Shown here in pieces: positions 34,376 through 45,139 of a DNA stretch of 64,000 nucleotides (positions are counted from its first letter, which is position 1; every line of letters begins with the position of its first letter). The stretch is from positions 1,860,001 to 1,924,000 of the forward strand of contig JAPNXP010000004.1 of assembly GCA_028753945.1 (NCBI GenBank), written 5' to 3'. Under the pieces are notes generated by a model. The model was not told where the DNA came from, made no database searches, and worked only from the letters and a program-made list of their open reading frames with translations. Origin of the DNA: Hexactinellida sp. DTS-2022. Lineage: Eukaryota; Porifera; Hexactinellida. The position numbers were made by a program, and so were the translations under genes.

Positions 34376-34640
34376 TACCATTAGACGTTTGAATTTCGAT
34401 TGTTTCCCGCACCCTACCTATAGTCCAGACCTGGCTCCAAGTGACTAATGGCTGTTTGGCGAGGTGAAAACACCGCGTGTAAAAAAATTTAAGGAGTTTA
34501 GTACCCTGAGGTCGATGGTCGAAATGTGGAAAAGGGTACCCCAAACAATTTTCGCCACAGGCATTGAAACTTTCAGAAAGGTGGGACCAGTGCGTAAAAC
34601 TCGAGGGGGAGTACATTGAAATTTTGAATAGAATAACATA
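34376..34640 (+). pseudogene. mariner transposase C-terminal relic
   Basis: Reads FPHPTYSPDLAPSD, the motif holding the last catalytic Asp of mariner transposases (HPPYSPDLAPSD), then a stop, WLFGEVK, MWKRVPQTIFATGIETF and, after a frameshift, WDQCVKLEGEYIEILN, the usual C-terminal box. Upstream catalytic residues are missing. The longer minus-strand frame over the same bases (34365-34670) is a shadow. It ends about 190 bp from the APC1 stop codon. Confidence 0.85.
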
Positions 34641-34830
34641 ACTTAAATTGGTACAAATCAAAACAGCCAAAGTGTCAGTTGAAAGTTTTATATTTATAGT
34701 CGTATTTAAACAAGGATTGTCCCATAATTATTTGGACTAGTTATCATAAAAAATATACTTGTAGATATTAAGAGAATTTTGACGAATTATTATAAATACA
34801 AGTTTGGAAAATTGGAATTGAATGGATAGA

Positions 34831-37800
34831 TCAATCATTAAATCGGCGTAAATGAACATACCAATAATAAAAATAATGCGTTAATACAACATTGAATCTA
34901 TATTTGTTATCAGTATCAAATACGTCTTTATAAACAAATAAATTAGTTAAGGATGTATAACTGCTGTCCAATATTTGATGGAAATTTTGATTCATACTTT
35001 CAACAAATCTTTGCGGATATATGTGAGACATACCAAATCTGTTCTTATGAAAATAATAGTAAAGAAAGATTAACGGTTGAGAAAAAAATGTATAGCCATT
35101 TAAAGTAAAACTTGGAGACTCTAAATTTGTCGAGATACAAAGTAACGCATTCCATATTAACTTGTCTTTAGAACCAATAAAATGCACTGTAAAATACTTG
35201 TCATCATACTCAATATCATTAGGATTTGGCTTTAGAAAAATTGAGAGGAAACAAGCCGATTGGAAATATTTGTTCAAATTTGATATAAAAAGAAAATCCA
35301 GGAGTGATTCAAAGCAGGATTTCGAGTTTTCAAAAAAATGAGTTTTCTTTAACAAAAAAATAAGTCCGCCACCCCTATAAAGTTTCGTGAAAGTTTGAAT
35401 GTCACCGCTTATTTCTGTTGGCCAGAAATAATCTGTGTGTATCAAAATAGATTTTAAATTATATGTTTCAGGGACTAAAAACGGTACCCGAAGTCTCCTT
35501 GAGTATTCAGTACCAAGAAATTCATAAATTATGCTTACCTCAGCAGCACATGGTTCATTAGAATGTATGTCTTTTAGGTAAAGAAATTTTCTAGCTATTG
35601 ATAATACGTATAGATGCCTGAATGCTTGTAAAAGATAAATATCATCATAAGAGTTGTTAGGGAAAATAGGGAACAAAGAGATTAAGAGGTATGCGATAGA
35701 ATCGTCGCTAGTCCGTAGGTTGTATTGAAATTTTCCTAGACAGGCAAGTCCGAGAGCCATGTGATATGCCATTTGATTTCCATAACCAACATGAAAATCA
35801 GTATGCTCTTTCGAAATTCTTCTAAGTTTGTAAATTATATTCAACAATTCTGTATCTCCCGTACCACACATTACTAATGAGCATGCAATTAGAGTACAGT
35901 TTATTCTAGAGTCTGAAACAATTTTTGATACGTTTATATCATCAATAAACTGGAGAAGATATCCGCTGATAAAACTATATACAAGTTGATCATGTGATCC
36001 AGCAAATCGTAGCCCAATTGAAAACAAACATCCAACTAAGATTTGAAAATAATTTACTCGTACAACATAAACATCCATACCATCTTGAATAAGTTCCTTT
36101 TTGCTTCGTTTAATATTATCAATTAAAACTTGAGGGATTATTCCATGTAACCAAACTATATTAGGTTTAATGCTGTTCCATTGAACTAGGCAATATGATA
36201 TTGTTTGCAGTATAAGGATGTAAGGATGTATTTCGTCAAGTAAGAAATATGAATTCTTAGGCTTTAGAAAGTTCGAAATTGATTTATCACCAGATTTAAT
36301 ATAAATCATAGCAAGTGCCATTAGCGACCCGGGTCCTATGGACATGATATCAACTCCTTCGTCAGAAATTTGTTGACTGATGACAAAACTATCAAGATCC
36401 TTTTGCTGAAGAGTACCAAGAATATTGTTAGACAGTCTCTCAGCAATTAGTCTCAAAGGAAATGTAGACTTTTCTCTGCCTTTTCCAAGCAGTGTAAGAC
36501 CTAATGCAAACCCAGAAGAAAGACATCTGGACCTTCTGTCGAAAATATTCTCCATTTCACTGCTACTAAAACTTGAAATTTCGTTCAGCAGAACATCAAC
36601 AATATGTCTATTAGAAGTACCTTGATATAATAAACCAACGGAGAGGATTGCGGCAGTTTGTACATTTGGTGAAATTTCTAACTCCATTGAACTCTCGGGT
36701 TGTAATGAACGAACATGTATGGAGAGCATTCGTGTTATATCTTGGTCCATACTTGTACGCTTCGCAGCAGCAATGCCAAGAAGCAAACCAACGAGCGTAA
36801 ATTCGTGCCCTCTACTGAGTAAATCATGCATTGTAAATTTCGATAAAGATGATAGATGTCCTTGCAGTCCCATTGCCATTAAAAACCCAGCGTATTCATT
36901 CTGATGGAACGAAATAGGCTGATTAAATTGTATCCAACTAGTGTCCACATCATTAGAAAATGGATTAAGTGTCAGCCCCGCAGCTACACCATTATGAAAT
37001 TCAGGCCATGAAGTAAGTTGAAGTGGTTTGTCTGTATTGTCGGTCGTAACAGTGGCGTTTGTAGATAAAGCTTTTCCAGTAAGATTAAGAATCGGTAGAA
37101 ATATCTTTTCAGTATGAAGCATATCAAAACTCCCGTAATTAAACATACCACGCCCGATCGGTAGAGCAAGAGAACGGATCAATAGTTTCAAGAGCCTATT
37201 ACTTTGAAGCTCATGAAAATCCTCATCTGACATACTTGGAGATTGTTCAACATCAATTTGAATCTGTTTTGATGAATCTAGTAAATGAAAAACTTCATTA
37301 GCACGATTATCATGAGGAAATAATAAATTTAACACTCCTTTTTGAAAACCAGAACTAATAGAATTCTTTGGTTCAAACATTTCATATTGGAATATTGAAT
37401 TCGAATCAGGAGAACATTTGTCGTGAAAACAAATATCAGAACGGTCTAGCAAAAGATAAAACATATTTGATGCATCTTTTGGAGGATTAAGTCTGCATAA
37501 ATCAAAAAAATTCAGAATTGGAATAGAGTATGGTGGGGAAATTGAGGACAAAAATAATTTGTCAATTTTATGGTGAATAATGAAAGTTGCAAGCATTTCA
37601 TTTACATTGGACATAAAGGATAATGAGTCAAAGTCCTTGCAATATTTGAAATGAAGTTCTCTAGAACAATGTAACAATGAAACATTGTCAACATAAGCAC
37701 AAAGTTGATTAATTGGATATTTTTTATAACGAATAAAGAGGAGTAAATAAATACAGATGATGAAAAACGTCTTCGTAGATAATTGAGGAATATAAGGAAA

Positions 37801-40086
37801 AGGAATACAACTAGAAAATGGATTTATTAGGTGATCAGTTAGCCAATAAAATAAGCTAAATTTCCGCAGTTCTTTATACTTGTCAATTGTGTAAGAATTT
37901 GATTTGACTGTTTGCGATTGTGTTGAGAAATGAAAGAATGACACTAAATGAGAGTAATAATCTAAGTAGTTAAGTGAGAAAGAACAAAAATTTACAAATA
38001 AGAATAAAAATTTAATCAAGGAAACCACTTCATTCATTGAAAATATACCAATCATGATTTCTTCCAAAATTATATGCAATGCGATAAAAATTTTATCAGA
38101 ACAGATTCGAAGCAAACCTGAGATGTCTTTGGTTGGTTTATAAAAATTCAATGTAATCTTAAGAAGTGGTTGAAATTGAAATTTTAGAATTGGCAGTAGG
38201 TAAGCACGCTGTTTGACCAAAAAGTCAATGATATTTCGGTTGGATAGTTCTTCCATATTAAAGATATTGTCCATCCTAAAACCAGTATGCTTTTGAATAA
38301 GGATCAAGAAATCTTGAAAGTTGTAGGTGCAAGTTTTGTTGTTACAAATATAAGTTTCCAGTAAAAATTGATGAAATTCATTGTGCGGTAGAACATGTGC
38401 AAAAGAAGATACTATTAAATGTACTGTACTATCATCTGAAATGTTTGGTACTCTATAGCGCTTGGAAGAACCGTCAAGAAATACCACAGTGATTCTATCT
38501 AAAACTGGATCACATATTCTAATTGGTTTGCTTACATATCCACATACGATTCTACAAATAGGAGTGTTACAAGAATATAAATGCAAAGAAGAGTCAGATA
38601 GATGCAAACATAGCAAAAGATGAAGAGAGTCAAGTGACACTGCGTCCGAAGCATTAATAAAATAGGAATTTCCAAACTCTATCCTTGTAACTGTTAGTGG
38701 CTTTTGAATCTCAAGAAGCCAAACTTTTTCAATCAATGTATCGACAAACACAACAAACTCACGAAATAACAGATCAATGTATTGGAATACCTTCGTCGCC
38801 TTGAAATTTTGTTCATTTTTTGGTTGAGTATAAATGTTTAGCAAACATATTTCCGGTTGAACAGGTACAGTATGCTCATCAAAGGGTGAAAAATATGCTT
38901 GGAAGTAGTGTGATGGTGTTGTCCGAGAAAGAGGGGAAGGAAAAGAAATATTGTTAGGCGATAGTGACCTAGTGCGTTTGAAAGGAGCATTGCCTGGACC
39001 CAATCTTGAATTTTGTTTTTCGATTCTCATTCTTTGATTTGAACCCAAAGCTTTTTGAAATTTGCACTTTGCATCACCTCCAGATGATAACTCGTAAATA
39101 AAATTCCGCTTAACTGTTGCAATTCTCAAACATTCCTTCATTTTAGTAGCTGAAATGTCAATTAACGAAACATTTTTCAATGAACACTTTGACAAATAAG
39201 GAGTGCTTAAATTATCAGGATTGTATAACGTTCTTTTGCTATTAGTATTAGGGGAGGGTGTATATAGTTTTAGAGGTGTATTAAATGGTGTCACTTCAAA
39301 ATGTTGAACTCTTGGAGGAGCAGAACTACTCATTGGTTGATCAAAGTAAATTAAAGAGTCTGTAGGAATAGTATATTGATTATATTCTTTAGAAGCAGGA
39401 ATCATCTGCCAGATAGTATGCTGCTCTAATTCATTATCGTAGGCAATAACAAAGGAAGGATTATTATTCACATGAATGACATCGATTAGTGGGTTGCAAA
39501 AATAGTTCACTAAACCACCTTCATGATTACTATATTTGTATAATACATGACAAGGTTCATTTAATGGGTGTGTAAGTGTAAACAATATTGGTAATTCTGA
39601 ATGTGGCCACTGCCCATCAATTGTCTGGTTTATACATTCCTTAGAATTTAACAATATTTTTTCCTGGTCTGAGGGTTCTCTTTGCAGGATTAAACCAAAA
39701 ACAGAACTCCAAACGCCTTTAATAGCAAAAGGAAGTGCAATATTAAATATATCTTCATCTTGGCTAAATGCTGTAATTCTAGAGCTTTCTACAACACAAA
39801 GACAAGGTAGTTCACCTACTTTAATGCTGTTTTTAGGAAATAAATTTGAAAAAGAGCAAATAACAGCGGCATTAATTTTCGAATCAACAGTAAATGAAAA
39901 AGAAGGTGATCGACGGAATTGGTCAATTCCCCTTCTCCAGTAAATTGTATTATCAATTATTTCAATTTCATGCTCAACAAACTCTTCACTATGATTTAGG
40001 CCTTGTGGGAGAATGAAACATTTAGAATTAGGGGAAGAGATGTGAACATCACAGATAAAATCCAACACAACATAATTATCTGTCAT
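34831..40086 (-). CDS. ANAPC1: Anaphase-promoting complex subunit 1 (APC1)
   Basis: A single open frame of 1751 residues, close to the usual APC1 length (about 1,900 in vertebrates). APC1 is the largest scaffold of the APC/C ubiquitin ligase, joining the TPR lobe to the platform that holds the cullin/RING module; it is nuclear and cytoplasmic and drives destruction of cyclin B and securin. Residues about 30-130 (IYWRRG...FTVDSK) and 450-560 belong to the N-terminal beta-propeller, with a loop of SP/TP-rich sequence at about 280-410. NRLLKLLIRSLALPIGRGMF at about residue 960 is strongly conserved. The proteasome/cyclosome repeats run from about 1029 (FHNGVAAGLTL) through NEYAGFLMAMGLQGHL, GHEFTLVGLLLGIAAAK and AAILSVGLLYQGTSNRH to YHMALGLACLGKF at about 1440. 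The ATG at 40086 is the first after an in-frame TAG ten codons upstream. No intron is needed, which is unusual for an animal. There is no poly-A tract or flanking repeat to mark a retrocopy. Assignment is firm. Confidence 0.95.
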   Translation of the reverse strand: MTDNYVVLDFICDVHISSPNSKCFILPQGLNHSEEFVEHEIEIIDNTIYWRRGIDQFRRSPSFSFTVDSKINAAVICSFSNLFPKNSIKVGELPCLCVVESSRITAFSQDEDIFNIALPFAIKGVWSSVFGLILQREPSDQEKILLNSKECINQTIDGQWPHSELPILFTLTHPLNEPCHVLYKYSNHEGGLVNYFCNPLIDVIHVNNNPSFVIAYDNELEQHTIWQMIPASKEYNQYTIPTDSLIYFDQPMSSSAPPRVQHFEVTPFNTPLKLYTPSPNTNSKRTLYNPDNLSTPYLSKCSLKNVSLIDISATKMKECLRIATVKRNFIYELSSGGDAKCKFQKALGSNQRMRIEKQNSRLGPGNAPFKRTRSLSPNNISFPSPLSRTTPSHYFQAYFSPFDEHTVPVQPEICLLNIYTQPKNEQNFKATKVFQYIDLLFREFVVFVDTLIEKVWLLEIQKPLTVTRIEFGNSYFINASDAVSLDSLHLLLCLHLSDSSLHLYSCNTPICRIVCGYVSKPIRICDPVLDRITVVFLDGSSKRYRVPNISDDSTVHLIVSSFAHVLPHNEFHQFLLETYICNNKTCTYNFQDFLILIQKHTGFRMDNIFNMEELSNRNIIDFLVKQRAYLLPILKFQFQPLLKITLNFYKPTKDISGLLRICSDKIFIALHIILEEIMIGIFSMNEVVSLIKFLFLFVNFCSFSLNYLDYYSHLVSFFHFSTQSQTVKSNSYTIDKYKELRKFSLFYWLTDHLINPFSSCIPFPYIPQLSTKTFFIICIYLLLFIRYKKYPINQLCAYVDNVSLLHCSRELHFKYCKDFDSLSFMSNVNEMLATFIIHHKIDKLFLSSISPPYSIPILNFFDLCRLNPPKDASNMFYLLLDRSDICFHDKCSPDSNSIFQYEMFEPKNSISSGFQKGVLNLLFPHDNRANEVFHLLDSSKQIQIDVEQSPSMSDEDFHELQSNRLLKLLIRSLALPIGRGMFNYGSFDMLHTEKIFLPILNLTGKALSTNATVTTDNTDKPLQLTSWPEFHNGVAAGLTLNPFSNDVDTSWIQFNQPISFHQNEYAGFLMAMGLQGHLSSLSKFTMHDLLSRGHEFTLVGLLLGIAAAKRTSMDQDITRMLSIHVRSLQPESSMELEISPNVQTAAILSVGLLYQGTSNRHIVDVLLNEISSFSSSEMENIFDRRSRCLSSGFALGLTLLGKGREKSTFPLRLIAERLSNNILGTLQQKDLDSFVISQQISDEGVDIMSIGPGSLMALAMIYIKSGDKSISNFLKPKNSYFLLDEIHPYILILQTISYCLVQWNSIKPNIVWLHGIIPQVLIDNIKRSKKELIQDGMDVYVVRVNYFQILVGCLFSIGLRFAGSHDQLVYSFISGYLLQFIDDINVSKIVSDSRINCTLIACSLVMCGTGDTELLNIIYKLRRISKEHTDFHVGYGNQMAYHMALGLACLGKFQYNLRTSDDSIAYLLISLFPIFPNNSYDDIYLLQAFRHLYVLSIARKFLYLKDIHSNEPCAAEVSIIYEFLGTEYSRRLRVPFLVPETYNLKSILIHTDYFWPTEISGDIQTFTKLYRGGGLIFLLKKTHFFENSKSCFESLLDFLFISNLNKYFQSACFLSIFLKPNPNDIEYDDKYFTVHFIGSKDKLIWNALLCISTNLESPSFTLNGYTFFSQPLIFLYYYFHKNRFGMSHIYPQRFVESMNQNFHQILDSSYTSLTNLFVYKDVFDTDNKYRFNVVLTHYFYYWYVHLRRFND

Positions 40087-40308
40087 AATAGGATATAGGT
40101 GAACTAATATTCTCTAACAGACAAAGTACCTAAACAGAACAATATGATAAGATAAATAGGATATCATTCGGTTCAATAATAGTCCAATTAAGTGAAAAGT
40201 AGTTGGAATTAGAAAAACCCCTGTTCTATAGTGTCAAGATTATCAAATAATTTAAGTTGTTCATGCACATAGAAATGAATCACTGATATTGTTAGGAAAT
40301 ATAGCTAA

Positions 40309-40565
40309 CAGGGGCGGCATACCCGATACGCCTGGTGCGGCGAGCGTACCACTTTTCAGAATGACCAGCTTTCCACCTCTATCCGTTCTAAATTAACAAT
40401 TCATCGATAATTTAATGATTTAATAAGTTCCGGATCACATTTAATTAAATACCTGGTGAAGCGTCTCCGGACCATATACGAATAACTGGTGCGGCGTCGC
40501 CGGACCACATTCGAATACTGTAAATTCTCCGCCGTACCAACTTTTCGAAAGACGTGCCGCCCCTG
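40309..40565. mobile_element. Small hAT-like MITE upstream of APC1, 257 bp
   Basis: Ends caggggcggcata and tgccgcccctg, with gctaa directly on both sides; a full 8-bp duplication is not visible. Internal repeats ctggtgcggcg and tccggaccacat. It lies 220 bp upstream of the APC1 start. Confidence 0.55.
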
Positions 40566-40698
40566 GCTAAGCCCTAGCTATCTTTATTTTTGGGTTGATG
40601 GTGACACAACACCTCCATATATGGGCATTAAATTCATAGGATGGAAACCATCTGAATAAGGGTCTCATTTCTTATTCCAATGAATTCCATATGATATA

Positions 40699-42456
40699 TA
40701 TAGCAATATTCATTCGCCACAAAAATTTACAATAACACCTTCTCTAATAACGGATTGCATCCTGGGCGTGGATTTTTTAGCAAGACATCAAATTAACCTG
40801 GATTTTTTTAATAGAGTTGCTACTGGACCAAACCTTGGTATAGTAAAGTCTTTGGATTCGCAAGATAGTCCGCAACGCGTGAATCACACTTGTCCAATAC
40901 ATGATGAACAAAAATGTCCAGGATCTTATGCAGTCTTAAGATCGACAGATCAAGAACAAGAAGAAGACTGGGAGTGTTTGGGGGCAATTCCTAGGTATGA
41001 CTGCTCACCTTCGATTGAGTACCCAGACACAGAAGAAGAGTTCTCAGGGATAGTACTGAAGTTTCAAGATCTATTTGTTACTCTACCTGGCGTGGCAAAG
41101 GTCGATCCCTTTCCTGTCCGTCCAGGTAATGCAGCTCCGGTGAAAGTTCCCCCGCGAATGATTCCACAAGCCTATCAAGATGAGATGAAGTCTCAGATTG
41201 GAGAGATGTTGAGTAAAGACGTTATACAAGTTTCAAGCAGTCCCTGGCTTGCCCCACCGGTGTTAGTTGAGAAGAAAGATGGAAGTATACGATTCTGTAT
41301 TGATTATAGAAACTTAAACAAAGTAACTCAGAAAGATGCATATCCGCTGCCGCTCCCGGATCAGGTTCAGGACAAACTAAGCGGAATGAAATACTTCACA
41401 AAACTTGACTTGAATTCTGGGTATTGGCAAATACCCATTAGGGAAATGGATCGTGAAAAAACAGCGTTTTCTCCAGGACCTGGAATGGGACTTTATGAGT
41501 TTAAGGTATTGCCATTCGGGCTTACAGGTGGACCGAGCTATTTTCAAAGAGTTATGGATCAGGTATTATGTGGACTTGAACATTGTAAAGACAATTTCAT
41601 TGATGATATACTAGTATTTTCACCGGATCTGGAGTCACATAGACGAGATTTAATGCAGGTTTTCCTACGGCTTCGTGAATACAAATTGACTTTAAGGGGA
41701 AGAAAATGTGTAATTGGAAAGCAATCTGTTACCTACTTAGGACACACTTTTTCTGATAAAGGAATGGCACCACAGACAAACAAGGTGGAATCCATTGTAA
41801 ACTGGCCACAACCTACAAGTCAGAAAGAATTGAAACAATTTTTAGGCTTAGCGAATTATTATAGGCGGTATATCCAGAACTTTGCAAACATCGCAGAACC
41901 ACTGAATTCCTTGTTAGCTAAGGATATTATATTTTCTTGGAATGCACATGCAGGAAAATCATTCGCAGAACTTGAGGAAAAATTGGCATCGAACCCAGTT
42001 CTAATTTGCCCAAATTTCACGAAAAAGTTCGTATTGTGTACGGATGCGAGTGGAACTGGATTGGGGGGAGTTTTGGAACAAGAAGGACATGTTGTGGCTT
42101 ACTATAGCAGGGGATTGAGGACTGCAGAAAAACATTATAGCACTATTGAATTAGAGTGTCTTGCGATTGTCGAATCCGTGAAGCGATTTCGACATTATCT
42201 ATTAGGAAGGCAGTTCGAAATACTCACTGATCATAAGCCATTAGAATGGCTGGAGAAGCAAAAGAGTGTCGGACGACTATGGCGTTGGGCTGTAATATTA
42301 CAGGAGTATGACTTTGTAATTCGATATCGCAAAGGAACTGACAATGAAAATGCAGATGCTTTATCGCGTTCTTCATATAATTTTGGAATTCTAGCTGGTA
42401 ACGAAAATCACAAGCATTGCTCACGGAATTATCACGTTTACCTACTATGGAAATGA
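40699..42456 (+). pseudogene. Ty3/gypsy pol, 5' truncated: protease end, RT, RNase H
   Basis: The open frame extends left of the first nominal start (a GTG) to at least 40714 and begins with SPQKFTITPSLITDCILGVDFL, the C-terminal half of a retropepsin (ILG-x-DFL). The RT follows: YRNLNKVTQKDAYPLPLPD, KLDLNSGYWQIPI (first Asp), LPFGLTGGPSYFQRVM and FIDDILVFS (the usual YVDD box). RNase H shows LCTDASGTGLGGVL, STIELECLAIV and TDHKPLEWL, ending at NADALSR. gag and the protease active site are absent, so it is truncated. The frame is lost at about 42400, and integrase continues in another frame. Confidence 0.9.
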
Positions 42457-44087
42457 TTAGACAACAACAGCTTGATGACCCTGTATTAGGCAATGTATTA
42501 TATGAGCTCGAGGCTATTCAAACTCGGCTACGATTCTCTGGTGTCAAGTGGAACCAACCGATACTCAAGCGTTTTAAGCAGATTCAATCACAATTACAAT
42601 TAATTAATGGAGTTTTAACTCGTAACTACAAGATTGAACCATTTTCCGACTTACGAAGTGTCATCATTGTTCCTGATACACTGAAACAAGATTTACTATG
42701 TCAAGCCCATGACGATGCCGGTCACCAAGGCGTAGAACGCACTCTTAGTCGTGCAAAATATTTAGGATTTTGGGTTGGAATGAGCTCTGATATCCACGAG
42801 TATGTGACCTCTTGCGAAACTTGTCAAAAAGCTAAACTACCTTTACCGGTCAGAGCCCCATTACTCAATACTCCAATTGGGAGAACGATGCAATTAGTTA
42901 AAGTGGACGTTCTTGAAGTTCCTGTTAGTACAAAGGGACACCGATTCATCTTAGTAGTCGAGGACGCGTTTACAAAATGGCTGGAATGCATTCCAATGTC
43001 TGATCAGAAGGCTGAGACCATTACGAATATATTGGTCGACTTCTTTGCTAGATTCGGTATCCCTGAATTCCTCCATTCCGACCAAGGACGGAATTTTGAA
43101 TCTTGCCTCTTGAAAGAAACTTGTAGGTCGTTGGGAATCCGTAAAACTCGTACTACCCCTTATCATCCTCAGGGAAATTCTCTGGTTGAAAGGAGCAATA
43201 GGACGGTCCTTCAAATGCTCCGATGTTACGGGGAAAAGAACGAAGATTGGGAGAAGTATTTACACTTAGTTTTGCTATCATACCGGACTTCCAAACATTC
43301 TAGTACTGGTATTTCACCTTTCCAATTAATGTATGGGCGAGACCCACCTGTCATAACGCAGTTTCTAACTCCAGCAGAATGCAACCAAACTTCTTATGAA
43401 CAATTCTTGCGAAGGAAACTGTTCGAGATACGTGAGTTTGTCGAAGGGAATTTGGTACAGGCACAGCATAGACAGAAGGAATGTTATGATGCACACACGA
43501 GCTCGAGGAATTCACTAAGGTTTACAGTCGGAGACAGTGTCTGGCTTTCCCTTCCACATTCTGGAGTTTCTAAGAAACTTGCAGACAGATGGGAGGGAGG
43601 ATGGTTGGTGACTCAAGTTAAAGGCCCAGTGGATGTTTTAATTAAAAACACAGATGGTAGAGTTAAAGTGGTTCATGTTAATCGATTACAACCACATGTT
43701 AGACGAGAGGGAAATGGCATTCATAATCTCAACCAATCGCTTATTCAAACAGATCGCAATAAGACTACAGAAACAAATAATTCACTTAATCATTATAGAT
43801 CGTTAGACAATGTAACCGAAAAGAGTCAATCATTACAAGAAGCGACTAATACAAGTCTTCGAATGGATGGTTCACTTCGAAATAGGTCATTTGACGACAT
43901 AGTTCCAATTGATTCTCAACTACAGTTATCTATGGATTCAGATTATAGCTTCATTAACTCGACTCCTACGAAGATGACATCATCTACCCCTAAGCCTGAG
44001 AAACCAAGTGAATTCATAGGAAAAAGTTGTACTCGACCTCAACGTGAACGTCGCTTGCCCAAATACTTAGAAGATTACCAAATATGA
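42417..44087 (+). CDS. Ty3/gypsy integrase with GPY/F-type C-terminus
   Basis: After LTELSRLPTMEMIRQQQ the frame shows the zinc-binding HHCC region (AHDDAGHQGVERTL, CETCQKAK), then the catalytic core with VDVLEVPV (Asp), HSDQGRNFES (Asp) and NSLVERSNRTVLQML (Glu), followed by FTVGDSVWL and ADRWEGGWLVTQV...VVHVNRLQPH, the GPY/F-type module of Ty3/gypsy integrases. The tail to residue 556 is low-complexity and ends RPQRERRLPKYLEDYQI. It is one frame off from the RT/RNase H region, with an overlap of about 40 bases, so it is either a real shift or a one-base mutation. With the 5' end lost, the element is presumably inactive although this frame is intact. Confidence 0.88.
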   Translation: MLTELSRLPTMEMIRQQQLDDPVLGNVLYELEAIQTRLRFSGVKWNQPILKRFKQIQSQLQLINGVLTRNYKIEPFSDLRSVIIVPDTLKQDLLCQAHDDAGHQGVERTLSRAKYLGFWVGMSSDIHEYVTSCETCQKAKLPLPVRAPLLNTPIGRTMQLVKVDVLEVPVSTKGHRFILVVEDAFTKWLECIPMSDQKAETITNILVDFFARFGIPEFLHSDQGRNFESCLLKETCRSLGIRKTRTTPYHPQGNSLVERSNRTVLQMLRCYGEKNEDWEKYLHLVLLSYRTSKHSSTGISPFQLMYGRDPPVITQFLTPAECNQTSYEQFLRRKLFEIREFVEGNLVQAQHRQKECYDAHTSSRNSLRFTVGDSVWLSLPHSGVSKKLADRWEGGWLVTQVKGPVDVLIKNTDGRVKVVHVNRLQPHVRREGNGIHNLNQSLIQTDRNKTTETNNSLNHYRSLDNVTEKSQSLQEATNTSLRMDGSLRNRSFDDIVPIDSQLQLSMDSDYSFINSTPTKMTSSTPKPEKPSEFIGKSCTRPQRERRLPKYLEDYQI

Positions 44088-44116
44088 CCTCACCATATAG
44101 ATTATGAGATAATTGT

Positions 44117-44400
44117 GAAGAGGGGAGGAATATAGCAATATTCATAATTGTAAATTGTTAAGCAACCAGATCAGTTATTATACTCGTAGACTACATAATA
44201 GGAAACCTGTAAATATCGTTAAGTAACTGTTATTAAACTATTCTATTTCTATACTATACTGTTATATATACAAATGTGACTAGACGATTAGAGTTAAAAT
44301 ATCAATTATCTTTTTGAAATTATCTTTCTGATCATGAACCAATAAGTAAAATAAATTGACAGTTTTCTAATGATCAAACTTGTTGTTTTCAGGTACCAGT
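44117..44400 (+). repeat. Polypurine tract and start of the 3' LTR
   Basis: gaagaggggaggaa (about 44117-44130) is a typical plus-strand primer site right after pol. The following tatagcaatattcat (44131-44145) recurs exactly at 40699-40713, directly before the truncated protease, suggesting that it is the LTR start. The LTR right end could not be placed. Confidence 0.55.
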
Positions 44401-44558
44401 TACCAAATTTAGTCCAAAATGTAGGTTTCAAAAATTTTCGAATCCCGGGTTGACCGTATCCCTGGTCCAAAATCCTCATTCTATTGTGAGGCCTGATTTT
44501 AGTAGGCTATAGAACAGCTATTAAAGAATAGTGAGAAAGTGTACTTACCACTTTAGAC

Positions 44559-44711
44559 CAGGGATGGCGCTAGGGAGTTGGCAGATAGGGGCAATAGCCC
44601 CCCGTCGGGGAACCTTTGCCCCCCATTGGGGAAAGTTTATAAGGGGCAGCTGATCGCGTTCCCTCTATTTAGCCCCCCCCCCCCGTCGGGGATATCCTGG
44701 CGCCACCCCTG
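44559..44711. mobile_element. hAT-like MITE, 153 bp
   Basis: cagggatggcgctaggg and the end ctggcgccacccctg, with a perfect 8-bp duplication ctttagac (44551-44558, 44712-44719). The interior is G/C-run rich (agccccccgtcgggg). Confidence 0.85.
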
Positions 44712-44719
44712 CTTTAGAC

Positions 44720-45139
44720 ATATTAATACCTGAAAGGGAACAGCATTGAAAAGAATGGTGAGAAAGTGTACATTTGCAACTACAATGAATGGTCAACAAA
44801 TATAGTTGGCTTCCAACTTTTAGTCATACGTATAAGGATTTAATAAAATTTTATTTATAGATTTTAATAATTGACCTTGACATTGAAGCACAGTCAGAGA
44901 ACAACTCTGTAAGAGTTATAAAGACGACAAGTGTGTTATGCTGCCTAAGGAAGACTACGAGAACATCACCAGTCAGCTCCTTGAAGCTACTGCTACTGCC
45001 AAAAGTCGCCATACCAGTATTATTTGCTGAAGAAGGATGAATTCCTTGAGTGTGGTTTTGTTAACTCTGAGGTTAGAATTGAAGTCTTCAGAGAATCTAT
45101 AGACATGTTCTACAGTTAATTTTCATTTCCTTTTAAGGA
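44720..45139. other. No gene recognised
   Basis: AT-rich. About 44930-45060 has moderate GC (aaggaagactacgagaacat) but no open frame with a known motif. Confidence 0.4.

Noticed and set aside
34365-34670. 101-codon minus-strand frame next to APC1
   Set aside because: Opposite strand reads clear mariner transposase motifs; this frame is a shadow.
44430-44460. ttcgaatcccgggtt as a possible tRNA T-arm
   Set aside because: No acceptor, D or anticodon arm could be drawn around it.
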